The notes under the pieces were generated by a model that made no database searches, had not been told where the DNA came from, and worked only from the letters and a program-made list of their open reading frames with translations. Made by a program: the position numbers and the translations under genes. From contig LDXJ01000062.1 in the NCBI GenBank assembly GCA_001029295.1, positions 62,001 to 126,000 of the forward strand: a stretch of DNA of 64,000 bases, in the 5' to 3' direction. The DNA comes from Peptococcaceae bacterium CEB3 (GTDB lineage: Bacteria; Bacillota; Desulfitobacteriia; Desulfitobacteriales; Desulfitobacteriaceae). Below, piece by piece: positions 24,748 to 33,144 of the stretch. Numbering within the stretch: position 1 is the stretch's first letter; every line of letters begins with the position of its first letter.

Positions 24748-26484
24748 GAACTGGAAATTCACGAGTCCAAAGGAAAAATGCCTCAATGATCCAGTGTTTC
24801 AAAAAATGGGCATAGCAAACAAGCGTCACAGTCTTCCTTTTTGAACACAGAAAACCGTTAAGCGGTCTGGGGGAAAATCAACGTTTCGAGATCCGCAAAG
24901 CGCTCCTTCTGATGAGAAAACCAAGCATCCATGTGCTGACAGATTAGAATGCCATAAATGCGAACGTACCACATTTTCGTGGAGCGATGTCGCCCGGATT
25001 CCAGCTTGTAGTCGATCTTCTCTCGCTTATTGGAACGTTCAATGGAGGTGCGGCGTTTGTAAAGGATCTTCCACTTTTCCGAGTCGCGAGGTATCTTGGT
25101 AAACAGCCGTAAGTTGTCCTTGGAGTGGGTGTGGTAAGTCCGTCCATACTTTGCTTTAGAGCAAGGAGTCGCACAGGAATTTTTCGAACCACAGGACAGA
25201 GGACATCTCCACTTATCACGATGTTGAAGGGTGTCGTGACCATTGGGCTTCATCTCTAAGCCAAGGGGACAAAGGGGAATGCCCTTCGGTGAAATCCGGA
25301 TATCGCTATCGGTTTGGGTCTTCTTCTTACTGCGGCCGTTCAGATCAATAAACGGCTCAATGTTCTGATGGTCCATCAGGCGATAAATCGCCTCAGCGTC
25401 ATGGGCCGCATCCAACAGCATTTTTTCCACCGTGCCCAAGGTAAAACGTTGCTTGAATTCAACCGCACTGACAACCAGGCTGACGGCATCATGTCTAGAG
25501 GCAGGCTGCAGTCTTGGATATAAGCGCAGATCGTAGGGAGAGTCCGAAGCAGAGAGCATGTAGAGATGGTACCCGTTAAAGTACTTCTCACGGGCGCTAT
25601 CCCAGCCCGAGTTGCAGTCGGGTTGGGAGTAGATACGAGGATGGTTGCAAGGGGCAAGGCCTTGGGCACGACAATCACACGTTGGCTTACTGCGGGGATA
25701 AGCAGCCGTAACGATGGGTGTTCCATCACCTGCTACGCTCAAGGCATCCATATTCCCAAGTAACCCAAGCTTGGCGGAAATGGCCAAGATTTGAGTCTGA
25801 AAAAAGTGGAATAAGCGGTCCGAGGGCAAGTCCGTTTGCTTAGCGGCGTGACGAATTACCCACTCAACCAGGCGTTTGATCTTACCCGGCGTGGTGGTCG
25901 GAGCCTTTTCACCCTTCTTCTTTCCTTTCTTAGGCTTGTGTTTACGCCGTTGTTTTTTGGCTTTGAGATTGTTTCCGCTGGCCGTCCAAAGACGGTTGAA
26001 GAAGTCGTAGAAGGTACCGACACCCGGAATGTCTCCGGGTTCGAAACCACTAAGGATGGCGTAATAAGGAACCCGTATCATCTCATTAATCCACTCGGTG
26101 ACGCCGATTTCCGGCTTTGCCATGAGAAAGAGAAGATACGATCGGAGCATGGAAGCCGGATCACGAGGCTCCGGGCCTTTAGCATCATAGTCGTTCTGAA
26201 GCAGCGTCGTGATGTAAGACAAATCGGTCATCCAGAACTTTGCAACCAAATGCCAGTCATCGTTAGCGATGACGAAGGTCCCGCCGGAATAATGACGACG
26301 AAGACGTTCGATTACGGAATCCTGATAGGTCGCATGTGGAATCAAAACAGGTTTTAAGCAAATCACCCCCAATCTTGCCGTAAAGGAAAATAGTTCCTTC
26401 CGTCGCGATTATGGGGGTGACTCTCAAAAGTCAAGTGCTTTCGACAGGATTCGCAACATTATTTTCGAAGTGAACTTCCAGTCG
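24748..26484 (-). mobile_element. Insertion sequence, about 1.7 kb
   Basis: A single transposase gene bounded by inverted repeats: ACTGGAAATTCAC at 24750-24762 and GTGAACTTCCAGT at 26470-26482, 12 of 13 bases matching. No clear target duplication was found. An 11-bp direct repeat, TTCACGAGTCC, occurs inside the left end (24762-24772) and again outside the right end (26704-26714), which hints at a second, partial copy of the element end. Confidence 0.75.
24858..26372 (-). CDS. DDE transposase (IS4/IS1182-like)
   Basis: A 504-aa transposase on the minus strand. The catalytic acidic triad is suggested by SVAGDGTPIVT (first Asp), MLLDAAHDAEAIYRLM (second) and TSIERSNKREKIDYK (Glu). A Lys-rich stretch (KAKKQRRKHKPKKGKKKGEK, about residues 136-155) and a Cys-rich insert (CPLSCGSKNSCATPC) are notable. 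It is full length and uninterrupted, so the element may still be active. The exact IS family is not certain by eye. Confidence 0.85.
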   Translation of the reverse strand: MGVICLKPVLIPHATYQDSVIERLRRHYSGGTFVIANDDWHLVAKFWMTDLSYITTLLQNDYDAKGPEPRDPASMLRSYLLFLMAKPEIGVTEWINEMIRVPYYAILSGFEPGDIPGVGTFYDFFNRLWTASGNNLKAKKQRRKHKPKKGKKKGEKAPTTTPGKIKRLVEWVIRHAAKQTDLPSDRLFHFFQTQILAISAKLGLLGNMDALSVAGDGTPIVTAAYPRSKPTCDCRAQGLAPCNHPRIYSQPDCNSGWDSAREKYFNGYHLYMLSASDSPYDLRLYPRLQPASRHDAVSLVVSAVEFKQRFTLGTVEKMLLDAAHDAEAIYRLMDHQNIEPFIDLNGRSKKKTQTDSDIRISPKGIPLCPLGLEMKPNGHDTLQHRDKWRCPLSCGSKNSCATPCSKAKYGRTYHTHSKDNLRLFTKIPRDSEKWKILYKRRTSIERSNKREKIDYKLESGRHRSTKMWYVRIYGILICQHMDAWFSHQKERFADLETLIFPQTA

Positions 26485-26712
26485 GAAGCTCATAAAAATG
26501 AAATCCCCCTACCGAAAAGTAGGAGGAAATCTATATCGATGGTTCAAGCTAAGCCTTGTGCCATCTGACTCGGCGAATGCCGAGAGGCTACTTTCGTTTA
26601 AGGAGGTGTTGGCTTGCCATTTGGGTTCTTACGCCGGGAATAGGCGGAGGTTCGGGGATACTCTGGGAGCTCATTTGAAAGGTTGCCCCATCGAAGTTAA
26701 CTTCACGAGTCC
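26485..26712 (+). other. Short interval right of the IS
   Basis: A 72-codon frame from 26498 follows no clear ribosome site and resembles nothing I know. The interval ends with GAAGTTAACTTCACGAGTCC, which partly repeats the left end of the IS. Probably debris of an older insertion. Confidence 0.4.
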
Positions 26713-27486
26713 TTAGTCGCGCATGGTAGGTGCCAGGCACAATTCGATATCTTTGGCCTGAATTCGGGCCAGCGCTTCAGAGTCAAGTTGATTATCCGTG
26801 ATGAGCTGGTCGAACTCTTCCAGGTCGGCAAACCGATGGAGGGACAGAACACCGTATTTCGAACTGTCTATCACTAGACTTCGGATCCTTGCCCTCGACA
26901 TCATGCATCTTTTAATTTCTGACTGCTGGATATTCGCATCTGTGAGTCCATGCTCCAGCGAAAAGCCGGTCGCCGTGATGAAAGCTCTGTTGACGTAAAG
27001 CGATTTGATCGAATCAATCACACCAGAACCCACGGTGGCCTGAGGTACGTGCGCCAGAGTTCCCCCTAAGAGCAGCACTTCGATTCCGGGTTTATAAATA
27101 AGTGCATTTACCACTGTTATGGCATTCGTCACTACTGTGAGACCGATATCCTCCGGTAAACGGCGGGCGACTTCCATAACGGTTGTTCCGGCATCCATAA
27201 GGATTGTGTCCTTAGGCTGTACCAGTTGGGCGCAGACCTCTGCGATAGCAATCTTGCGTTCCAGGTTTTCGGTAGCCCTTACTTGTACCGAAGTCTCGAT
27301 GCTTTCCCCTAAGACGATAGCACCGCCATAGGTTCTTTTTATGAGACCCTGACCCACTAACTTCACGAGGTCGCGCCTAATGGTCATATCTGAGACTGCG
27401 TACATTTGGCTCAGTTGCTGAACAGTAACCTCACCGTGTTTTACAATATAATCCAAAACGGCCTTTTGCCTTGTGCCAGCGCTCAT
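26713..27486 (-). CDS. DeoR/GlpR-family transcriptional regulator
   Basis: A 257-aa regulator on the minus strand. The N-terminal DeoR helix-turn-helix (TVQQLSQMYAVSDMTIRRDL, residues about 20-40, then LIKRTYGGAI) precedes a sugar-phosphate-binding DeoRC domain with ILMDAGTTVMEVAR and LTVVTNAITVVNAL. Such repressors release DNA on binding a phosphorylated sugar. It is divergent from the sugar/polyol operon and probably controls it; a xylulose or related phosphate is a plausible inducer. The minus-strand ribosome site AGGAGGT lies upstream of the ATG. Confidence 0.92.
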   Translation of the reverse strand: MSAGTRQKAVLDYIVKHGEVTVQQLSQMYAVSDMTIRRDLVKLVGQGLIKRTYGGAIVLGESIETSVQVRATENLERKIAIAEVCAQLVQPKDTILMDAGTTVMEVARRLPEDIGLTVVTNAITVVNALIYKPGIEVLLLGGTLAHVPQATVGSGVIDSIKSLYVNRAFITATGFSLEHGLTDANIQQSEIKRCMMSRARIRSLVIDSSKYGVLSLHRFADLEEFDQLITDNQLDSEALARIQAKDIELCLAPTMRD

Positions 27487-27535
27487 AGCATCTACCTCCT
27501 AACAACAAATTCATTTTAAACCAAGAAGTTACTTC

Positions 27536-27660
27536 TGTAAACAAGGTTGAACACGCTTAAACAAAAAGGTTCTACTCATGAACAGAATAAATAAAATTCA
27601 CTTGACAGTGAGCTCCTATCCGTTTATTATAAACACATAACTGATCGGTGTAAACAAATA
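27536..27660 (+). promoter_or_regulatory. Array of DeoR-type operator half-sites
   Basis: TRTAAACAA-like motifs recur: TGTAAACAAGG at 27536-27546, TTAAACAAAAA near 27558, ATGAACAGAAT near 27579, TATAAACACA near 27628 and TGTAAACAAATA at 27649-27660. They lie on both sides of the promoter at 27602 and reach the divergent regulator gene, as expected for a DeoR-family repressor acting on both directions. Confidence 0.55.
27602..27630 (+). promoter_or_regulatory. Promoter of the sugar/polyol operon
   Basis: TTGACA (27602-27607), 17-nt spacer, TATTAT (27625-27630). It overlaps the operator array, with half-sites upstream and directly downstream. Confidence 0.9.
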
Positions 27661-27678
27661 GTTCAAAGGGGGATGACG

Positions 27679-28692
27679 ATGAAACGAAAGATGATGGGTG
27701 GTTTGGCAGTCTTGTCTCTTGTTTTTCTTCTCGCCGGATGTGGACAAGCCAGTACCGGTTCAAGTGCAGCGGGTACGCAGCCCGGCTCAGCCCGATCCAG
27801 TTCAGGGAAAAAGTACACGATCGGAGTGTCTATGTATTCACTGACAAATCCTTATTTTGCAGCCATGAAGGATAGCTTTGTAACGAACGGAGCCAAGTAC
27901 GGTGTGACTGTGAATGTCGAAGCATCAAACGGCGATGAAGCGACGCAACTTTCGCAAATTGAGGGATTTATCCAACAACGTGTGAATGCAGTGGCGATCG
28001 TTCCCCAGGACTCCAACTCCATCGTGACAGCTGTGAAAGCGCTGAACGAAGCACATATCCCTGTCTTCTTTATTGATGCCAATGCGGATATGAACGTGAT
28101 GAAACAGGACGGAGCAACGGAAGTCGAAGCTGTAGAGTCAGACAATTACCAGGGAGGAGTGCAGGTCGGCAAGGAAGTTGTGGCTTATCTCGGTTCCAAG
28201 CCGCAAGCTGACATTGGTATTGTGAACTTCCCCACAGCGTCTTCGACCCAAGCGCGCGATGCGGGATTCCTCAGTGTCATCAAGAAATATCCTGGCATCA
28301 AAGTGGTGAGCACTCTGAACGGAAATGTTTCGCCGGTGACCGGTCTGCAGGTGGGCTCGGAAATGCTTCAGGGTCACCCCAATATGACCCTTATCTTTTC
28401 CGACACCGGCCCGGCTGCTCTTGGAGTGATGCAGGCTATTCAGAGCCAGCACAAACAAGGGAAAGTCGCCCTGTTCGGCTTCTCCAGTGCGCGTCCGAAT
28501 ATCAAGGCCATTCAAGACAACAGCATCTACAAGGCGGGCGTGCGGCAGCAACCGGCCGTTGAGGCACAAATCGAAGTGGAAAATATGTACAAGTATTTTA
28601 ATCATAAGTCAGTTCCACCCCAAGTGTTGGTCCCGGTACCTGCGGTAACAAAACAAAATGCACAAGCGTCTTATGCGGCAAGCTTTGGTTGA
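27679..28692 (+). CDS. Sugar ABC transporter substrate-binding lipoprotein (RbsB-like)
   Basis: A 337-aa extracellular binding protein. A lipoprotein signal peptide ends in the lipobox LLAGC, with the Cys to be lipid-modified near residue 23, followed by a Ser/Gly-rich tether. The periplasmic-binding-protein type 1 fold follows (YTIGVSMYSLTNPYFAAM, AVAIVPQDSNSIVTAV, VPVFFIDANAD). ATG 27679 has AAAGGGGG at the right distance; ATG 27673 is too close. It captures a sugar or polyol outside the membrane for the ATPase and permease encoded next. Confidence 0.92.
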   Translation: MKRKMMGGLAVLSLVFLLAGCGQASTGSSAAGTQPGSARSSSGKKYTIGVSMYSLTNPYFAAMKDSFVTNGAKYGVTVNVEASNGDEATQLSQIEGFIQQRVNAVAIVPQDSNSIVTAVKALNEAHIPVFFIDANADMNVMKQDGATEVEAVESDNYQGGVQVGKEVVAYLGSKPQADIGIVNFPTASSTQARDAGFLSVIKKYPGIKVVSTLNGNVSPVTGLQVGSEMLQGHPNMTLIFSDTGPAALGVMQAIQSQHKQGKVALFGFSSARPNIKAIQDNSIYKAGVRQQPAVEAQIEVENMYKYFNHKSVPPQVLVPVPAVTKQNAQASYAASFG

Positions 28693-28702
28693 TTGACACT
28701 GC

Positions 28703-28737
28703 ATCGAAGGTGCAAAGATTTTCTTTGCACCTTCGAT
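28703..28737 (+). promoter_or_regulatory. Intercistronic stem-loop after the binding-protein gene
   Basis: ATCGAAGGTGCAAAGA and TCTTTGCACCTTCGAT form a near-perfect 16-bp hairpin without a T run, between the binding-protein and ATPase genes. Such stems commonly protect the upstream message, raising binding protein over transporter. Confidence 0.7.
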
Positions 28738-28758
28738 AAACGTGAGGTGGGGTGAATC

Positions 28759-30276
28759 ATGACGGTGCGCTACGTTGCACAGGGAATTCATAAAACTTAT
28801 GGACATAATGAAGTGTTGAAGAACATTAGCGTAGAATTTAGGACTGGGGAGATTCATGCCATCGTAGGGCATAACGGTGCCGGCAAGTCAACGCTTTTGC
28901 GCGTGTTGGCAGGCGTTGAGAAGGCGGACAACGGCAGTGTCATTTTAGATAAAAAAACAGTATCGTTTTCATCCCCGAGAGAGGCGCAGTCATTAGGCGT
29001 CACCTGTGTTTACCAGGAACTTCGGTTGGTCAACGAACTGACAGTCGCTGAAAATATCTTTCTGGGTCAGGAATTGCATCACGGCGCTGTGCTTAAGAGG
29101 AAAGAAATGAACCGTCAGGCGTCGGCAATGCTCGCCGTACACGGGTTGGACATATCGCCGAGTGACAAAGTCAGGAAATTATCCCATCCGCAGCGTCAAT
29201 TGGTTGAAATAGTTTCCGCCCTTCACAAGAATGCGCGTTTTTTGCTTCTCGATGAGCCGACAACCGCCTTAGAGTTTCAGCAAATCCAGGAACTGTTGGA
29301 AACCCTGAAGAAACTTGTCAGTTCGCAAGAGGTCGGGGTCGTGCTTGTGACTCATAAGCTGGACGAAGTGTACGCGGTTGCAGATAAGATTACGGTGCTT
29401 TGTGACGGTAAAGTTGTGCTGTCAGGCAAGACCACAGACATCAAACAACAAGATGTCATCGGTTATATCATCGGTGAAGAGCAAAACTTGGGAGTTCGGG
29501 AGGGAGAAATTTCCGTAAGGAATAGGAGGAAGGAATTCCTTGCCAAGGGACCGGTGCTGCAGGTTGCCAACCTGAAAACCTCCAAAATTAAGGACGTAGC
29601 CTTGCAGGCGTTCCCCCAACAAGTATTGGGAATCTACGGTTTGGGGGGATCGGGAAGAACGGAATTCCTGCGCACTGTGTTCGGCGTGGACAGGATAGTT
29701 TCCGGGACCATGTCCATGGGAGGAAAACTCTTCGCGCCCAAGAGCCCAAGGGATGCTCTCCGCTGGGGCGTGGCTTACATTACGGAAGAGCGCAAAGTCG
29801 ATGGGTTTAACCCGCTAATGAACAGCGTCCTGAATATGGGGTTGCCGGTCCTTTCCAGGTTTTCGCGTTACGGATTCATTCGCAAACACAAGCTCCAGAA
29901 AGCAGTTCTCAACGTTACTAAGCCGCTGCAAATCAGAGGAAGTATCTTTGATCCGATGCAGAGTCTCAGCGGGGGGAATCAGCAGAAAGTCCTTTTTGGC
30001 CGGGTTATTATGCAAGACGCACAGCTCCTGCTCTTAGACGAACCTACAAAAGGTATTGACATTGGTGCGAAAAGTGAAATTCATAAATTCATACGTTCCC
30101 TGGTTGAGAGCAACCCGATTGCAGTTATCGTAGTTTCCTCAGAGGAGGAGGAGATTTTGACACTAAGTGACCAAATCGTTATCTTTCGCTCGGGTGTCTG
30201 CGACGGGAAACTGTATCGGAGCGAAGAAATGACGGCAACTATGTTACGTACATTGGCACTTGAGGAAGGGTGTTAG
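28759..30276 (+). CDS. Sugar ABC transporter ATP-binding protein (RbsA/MglA-like)
   Basis: A 505-aa double ABC ATPase. Domain 1 has Walker A GHNGAGKST, a degenerate signature (LSHPQRQLVEI) and Walker B FLLLDEPTTAL. Domain 2 has a degenerate Walker A (GLGGSGRTE), the signature LSGGNQQKV and Walker B LLLLDEPTKGID. This pairing of one canonical and one altered site is typical of carbohydrate uptake transporter-2 systems. It powers import through the permease encoded next, with which it overlaps slightly in reading space. The ATG at 28759 follows GAGGTGGGG. Confidence 0.95.
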   Translation: MTVRYVAQGIHKTYGHNEVLKNISVEFRTGEIHAIVGHNGAGKSTLLRVLAGVEKADNGSVILDKKTVSFSSPREAQSLGVTCVYQELRLVNELTVAENIFLGQELHHGAVLKRKEMNRQASAMLAVHGLDISPSDKVRKLSHPQRQLVEIVSALHKNARFLLLDEPTTALEFQQIQELLETLKKLVSSQEVGVVLVTHKLDEVYAVADKITVLCDGKVVLSGKTTDIKQQDVIGYIIGEEQNLGVREGEISVRNRRKEFLAKGPVLQVANLKTSKIKDVALQAFPQQVLGIYGLGGSGRTEFLRTVFGVDRIVSGTMSMGGKLFAPKSPRDALRWGVAYITEERKVDGFNPLMNSVLNMGLPVLSRFSRYGFIRKHKLQKAVLNVTKPLQIRGSIFDPMQSLSGGNQQKVLFGRVIMQDAQLLLLDEPTKGIDIGAKSEIHKFIRSLVESNPIAVIVVSSEEEEILTLSDQIVIFRSGVCDGKLYRSEEMTATMLRTLALEEGC

Positions 30277-30278
30277 TT

Positions 30279-31268
30279 ATGACAAGGTGGAAGTTGCCCA
30301 ATGAAACTGGAATTTTTGGCGTGCTGGTGGTCGTATTCGTCGTGCTGAGTCTGCTTTCGCCGACATTTTTTACTGTTTCGAACACGTTTACTTTGTTGCT
30401 CAATGCGACAGTCATCGCGATATTGTCCTTGGGCCAGACTTTTGTCCTCCTGACTGCTGGCATCGACCTGTCCGTGGGTGCGGGCATCGCACTTTCTGGC
30501 GTTATCGCCGCAGTTGGGATGCAAGACGGGTTTTCGTGGGGCGTATCGGTGATCCTCGCCTTGCTGGCTACGGTCCTGATCGGCGTTTTTAACGGCTTGG
30601 TGATTCACTATATCAAAGTGCCTGCTTTTATTGTTACGTTTGCCACCATGGGAGTTGCGTCGAGCATCCCCTTGATCCTGACTCATGCGGTTCCTATTCC
30701 GATCCTTAACCCTTCATTCTCCATCATAGGTCAGGGATTTGTCGGGCCGGTGCCTTTTCCCGTCATTCTCTTGGCTATTCTCGCGCTAGTAGCCTACGTA
30801 ATTCTGTCGCGCACGGTCTTTGGCCTCCATGTATACTCTGTCGGTGGCAATCGGGAATCCGCTCGTTTGGCCGGTGTCAACACGGCCAAGATAGACATCC
30901 TCGTCTACTCCATCAGCGGCCTGATGTCAGGAGTGGCGGGGTTGATCGACGCATCCCGCTTGATGTCGGGCTATCCGACTGCAGGTTCAGGCAACTCTTT
31001 GTTCTTCTCGATTTCAGCTGCCGTGGTGGGTGGGGTGAGCCTGTTTGGGGGTATTGGAACCATACCGGGTGCCATTATCGGTGCGCTTCTGATCGGGACC
31101 TTGAGTGATGGCATGAATATCCTTAACGTCAGCAGCTATTGGCAGTCCTTGGTTATTGGTGTGATCATTCTTTTGGGAGTCACTTTCGACACAATTCGCA
31201 CGTCTCAGAAGGAGAAGGTGGGCTTCACAAAAGTAATCTCGGGCAAATTTGCCGGGAAAAAGGTTTGA
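30279..31268 (+). CDS. Sugar ABC transporter permease (RbsC-like)
   Basis: A 329-aa membrane protein with about 8-10 hydrophobic helices, of the branched-chain/ribose permease family (BPD_transp_2). AGIDLSVGAGIALSG and AVVGGVSLFGGIGT are family signatures. ATG 30279 lies 8 nt after GAGGAAGGG, which sits inside the end of the ATPase gene, so the two are translationally coupled. It forms the membrane channel of the importer. Confidence 0.94.
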   Translation: MTRWKLPNETGIFGVLVVVFVVLSLLSPTFFTVSNTFTLLLNATVIAILSLGQTFVLLTAGIDLSVGAGIALSGVIAAVGMQDGFSWGVSVILALLATVLIGVFNGLVIHYIKVPAFIVTFATMGVASSIPLILTHAVPIPILNPSFSIIGQGFVGPVPFPVILLAILALVAYVILSRTVFGLHVYSVGGNRESARLAGVNTAKIDILVYSISGLMSGVAGLIDASRLMSGYPTAGSGNSLFFSISAAVVGGVSLFGGIGTIPGAIIGALLIGTLSDGMNILNVSSYWQSLVIGVIILLGVTFDTIRTSQKEKVGFTKVISGKFAGKKV

Positions 31269-31286
31269 TAAGTGGAGGGATAAACC

Positions 31287-32276
31287 GTGAAAGCAGCAGT
31301 TCTACGGAAAATGCAAGACCTAGTCATCGAAGAAGTTCCCGAACCGTCGTCGACGCCTCCAGGTCATGTCAAGGTTGCCGTTAAAGCCGTCGGTATATGC
31401 GGATCGGATGTTCACTATTACAAAGAGGGCGCTATTGGTTCCTTCGTCGTGAGAGAACCCATGATCCTAGGGCACGAAGTGGGCGGAATTATTGAAGAGA
31501 TCGGTGAAGGCGTGGATCTGCCGGTTGGAGCCGTCGTTGCTCTTGAACCTGGCATTCCTTGCGGGAAATGCCAGCATTGCCGAACAGGCGAATACAATCT
31601 CTGTCCGGAGGTGAGATTCTTTGCCACGCCGCCTGTAGACGGCGTGATGACAGGTTATGTGGTCCATCCGGCAGAGTATACCTTTTTAGCGGATGGACTG
31701 ACACCGGAGGAAGCAAGTCTAGCTGAACCGATGTCTGTTGGTGTCTACGCCTGCCGAGAAGCTTCGATTCACCTTGGTCAACGGGTAGCGGTTCTGGGAG
31801 CAGGACCGATCGGGATTCTCACAGCGATGGCCGCCTATGCCGAAGGGGCTATCGTGTCATTGTTTGACGTGCGGAAAAAGAGAGTCGAGTTTGCTTGCAG
31901 CCTTGGTTTTTCGGCTTGGCCTTTCCGCCAAGGACCGGACTTGAAGTATGACCGAGTAATAGACTGCAGCGGCAACAGAGATGCGATTCAGTGGGGACAA
32001 AGCGTTGTCCGTCCGGGAGGGAAGCTGATTCTGGTAGGAATGGGAGCCAAAGGGAGCATGCTTATTGATGGGCTTGATCTGGCGAGTCGGGGCATCTCAG
32101 TGCAAGGGATTTTCCGTTATTCGAATACGTTTCCGGCGGCTATCGAGTTGATTCGCCGGCACCGCGGGAAGCTAGCCGCTTTCACGGAAAAGAGGATACC
32201 CCTGGACGAACTGCCCACGTATCTCGCCTCCAATGAATACTTGGGATATATCAAGACCATTGTCACGGTCGACTAA
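31287..32276 (+). CDS. Zinc-dependent polyol dehydrogenase (xylitol/sorbitol dehydrogenase-like)
   Basis: A 329-aa medium-chain dehydrogenase. Catalytic zinc ligands are in GICGSDVHYY and GHEVGG, and the structural zinc site is the four-Cys CGKCQHCRTGEYNLC. The NAD-binding Rossmann motif is VLGAGPIGILTA. The start AVKAVGICGSDVHYYKEG is typical of L-iditol/xylitol dehydrogenases, which oxidise a polyol to a ketose with NAD. With xylulokinase in the same operon, oxidation of xylitol or D-arabitol to D-xylulose is the likeliest reaction. Confidence 0.9.
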   Translation: MKAAVLRKMQDLVIEEVPEPSSTPPGHVKVAVKAVGICGSDVHYYKEGAIGSFVVREPMILGHEVGGIIEEIGEGVDLPVGAVVALEPGIPCGKCQHCRTGEYNLCPEVRFFATPPVDGVMTGYVVHPAEYTFLADGLTPEEASLAEPMSVGVYACREASIHLGQRVAVLGAGPIGILTAMAAYAEGAIVSLFDVRKKRVEFACSLGFSAWPFRQGPDLKYDRVIDCSGNRDAIQWGQSVVRPGGKLILVGMGAKGSMLIDGLDLASRGISVQGIFRYSNTFPAAIELIRRHRGKLAAFTEKRIPLDELPTYLASNEYLGYIKTIVTVD

Positions 32277-32301
32277 TTAATTTTGCTAAACGAGGCATCC
32301 G

Positions 32302-33114
32302 ATGATAAAATTGCTGGTAACAGACTTGGATGGGACGCTTCTGGACGAACAAAAGAAAGTCGGCATGGAAAATCAGATCAGTGTTAAGCATATTAAGGAC
32401 GCAGGACTTGAAGTGTGCCTTGCCTCGGCTCGTACCTACCGTGAAATTGAACACGTTATGGAAATACTGGAAGGCGATTTCTCTGCGGTCAGTCAGAACG
32501 GCTCGTTCGTGCATACCAAGAATCGTGTTTTGCTGGAAGGGTCCTATTTTGAAAGTGAGCAGGCTTTGAATATCTGGGCGATCGCGAAGAGATTTCCGAT
32601 AGCCCTATTCGCCGGATGCGCCGACCACTACATTTATACGCCTCCGAAAACAGGAACCTATCGCTCCCTCGAACCACGTATGTTTGTTCTACCCCGCGAA
32701 ACGCCAGATTTTGACAAGGCAATTCGGGCAGGATTGACCGTAACAAAGTTTTCTTTCTACGGAGACATAAAGGTCCTTGAAAACCTGCGGCGCGCTCTGA
32801 CGGACAGCCGACGGCCGGATTTGAGCGTGGCGATATCAGACAGGGATTGTTTGGACGTGATGCCCAAGGCCATCTCCAAAGGCAAGGCGCTTGACGCACT
32901 CATGAAAGACCTGTTATTGACGCCGGATGAGGTGGCTTGCATCGGAGATTCTTTCAATGACATCTCAATGTTCGGCGCGTGCTCGCATAGTTTTGCCATG
33001 GAAGGCGCTTCAGCTGAGGTCAAGAGCCAAGCGCAACATGTTGTTTCCTCTGTGGCCGAGGCTGCTGCTTGGATTCTGAGCTACAATCTTGGGCGCTTCC
33101 AGAACAGCAAATAG
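32302..33114 (+). CDS. HAD-superfamily hydrolase, Cof subfamily
   Basis: A 270-aa phosphatase. HAD motif I is VTDLDGTLLD with two Asp nucleophile/acid residues, the large C2 cap fills the middle, and motif IV is GDSFNDISMF. Cof-type enzymes remove phosphate from sugar phosphates or related small molecules. In this operon it may relieve sugar-phosphate excess, which is inference. The spacing of 25 bp from the dehydrogenase and 30 bp to xylulokinase places it in one transcript. Confidence 0.92.
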   Translation: MIKLLVTDLDGTLLDEQKKVGMENQISVKHIKDAGLEVCLASARTYREIEHVMEILEGDFSAVSQNGSFVHTKNRVLLEGSYFESEQALNIWAIAKRFPIALFAGCADHYIYTPPKTGTYRSLEPRMFVLPRETPDFDKAIRAGLTVTKFSFYGDIKVLENLRRALTDSRRPDLSVAISDRDCLDVMPKAISKGKALDALMKDLLLTPDEVACIGDSFNDISMFGACSHSFAMEGASAEVKSQAQHVVSSVAEAAAWILSYNLGRFQNSK

Positions 33115-33144
33115 AAATAAATCAAAAAAGCTAGGTGAGGTTAG

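Noticed and set aside
25836-26357. Plus-strand 173-codon frame inside the IS
   Set aside because: Antisense of the intact transposase gene, which has clear catalytic motifs.
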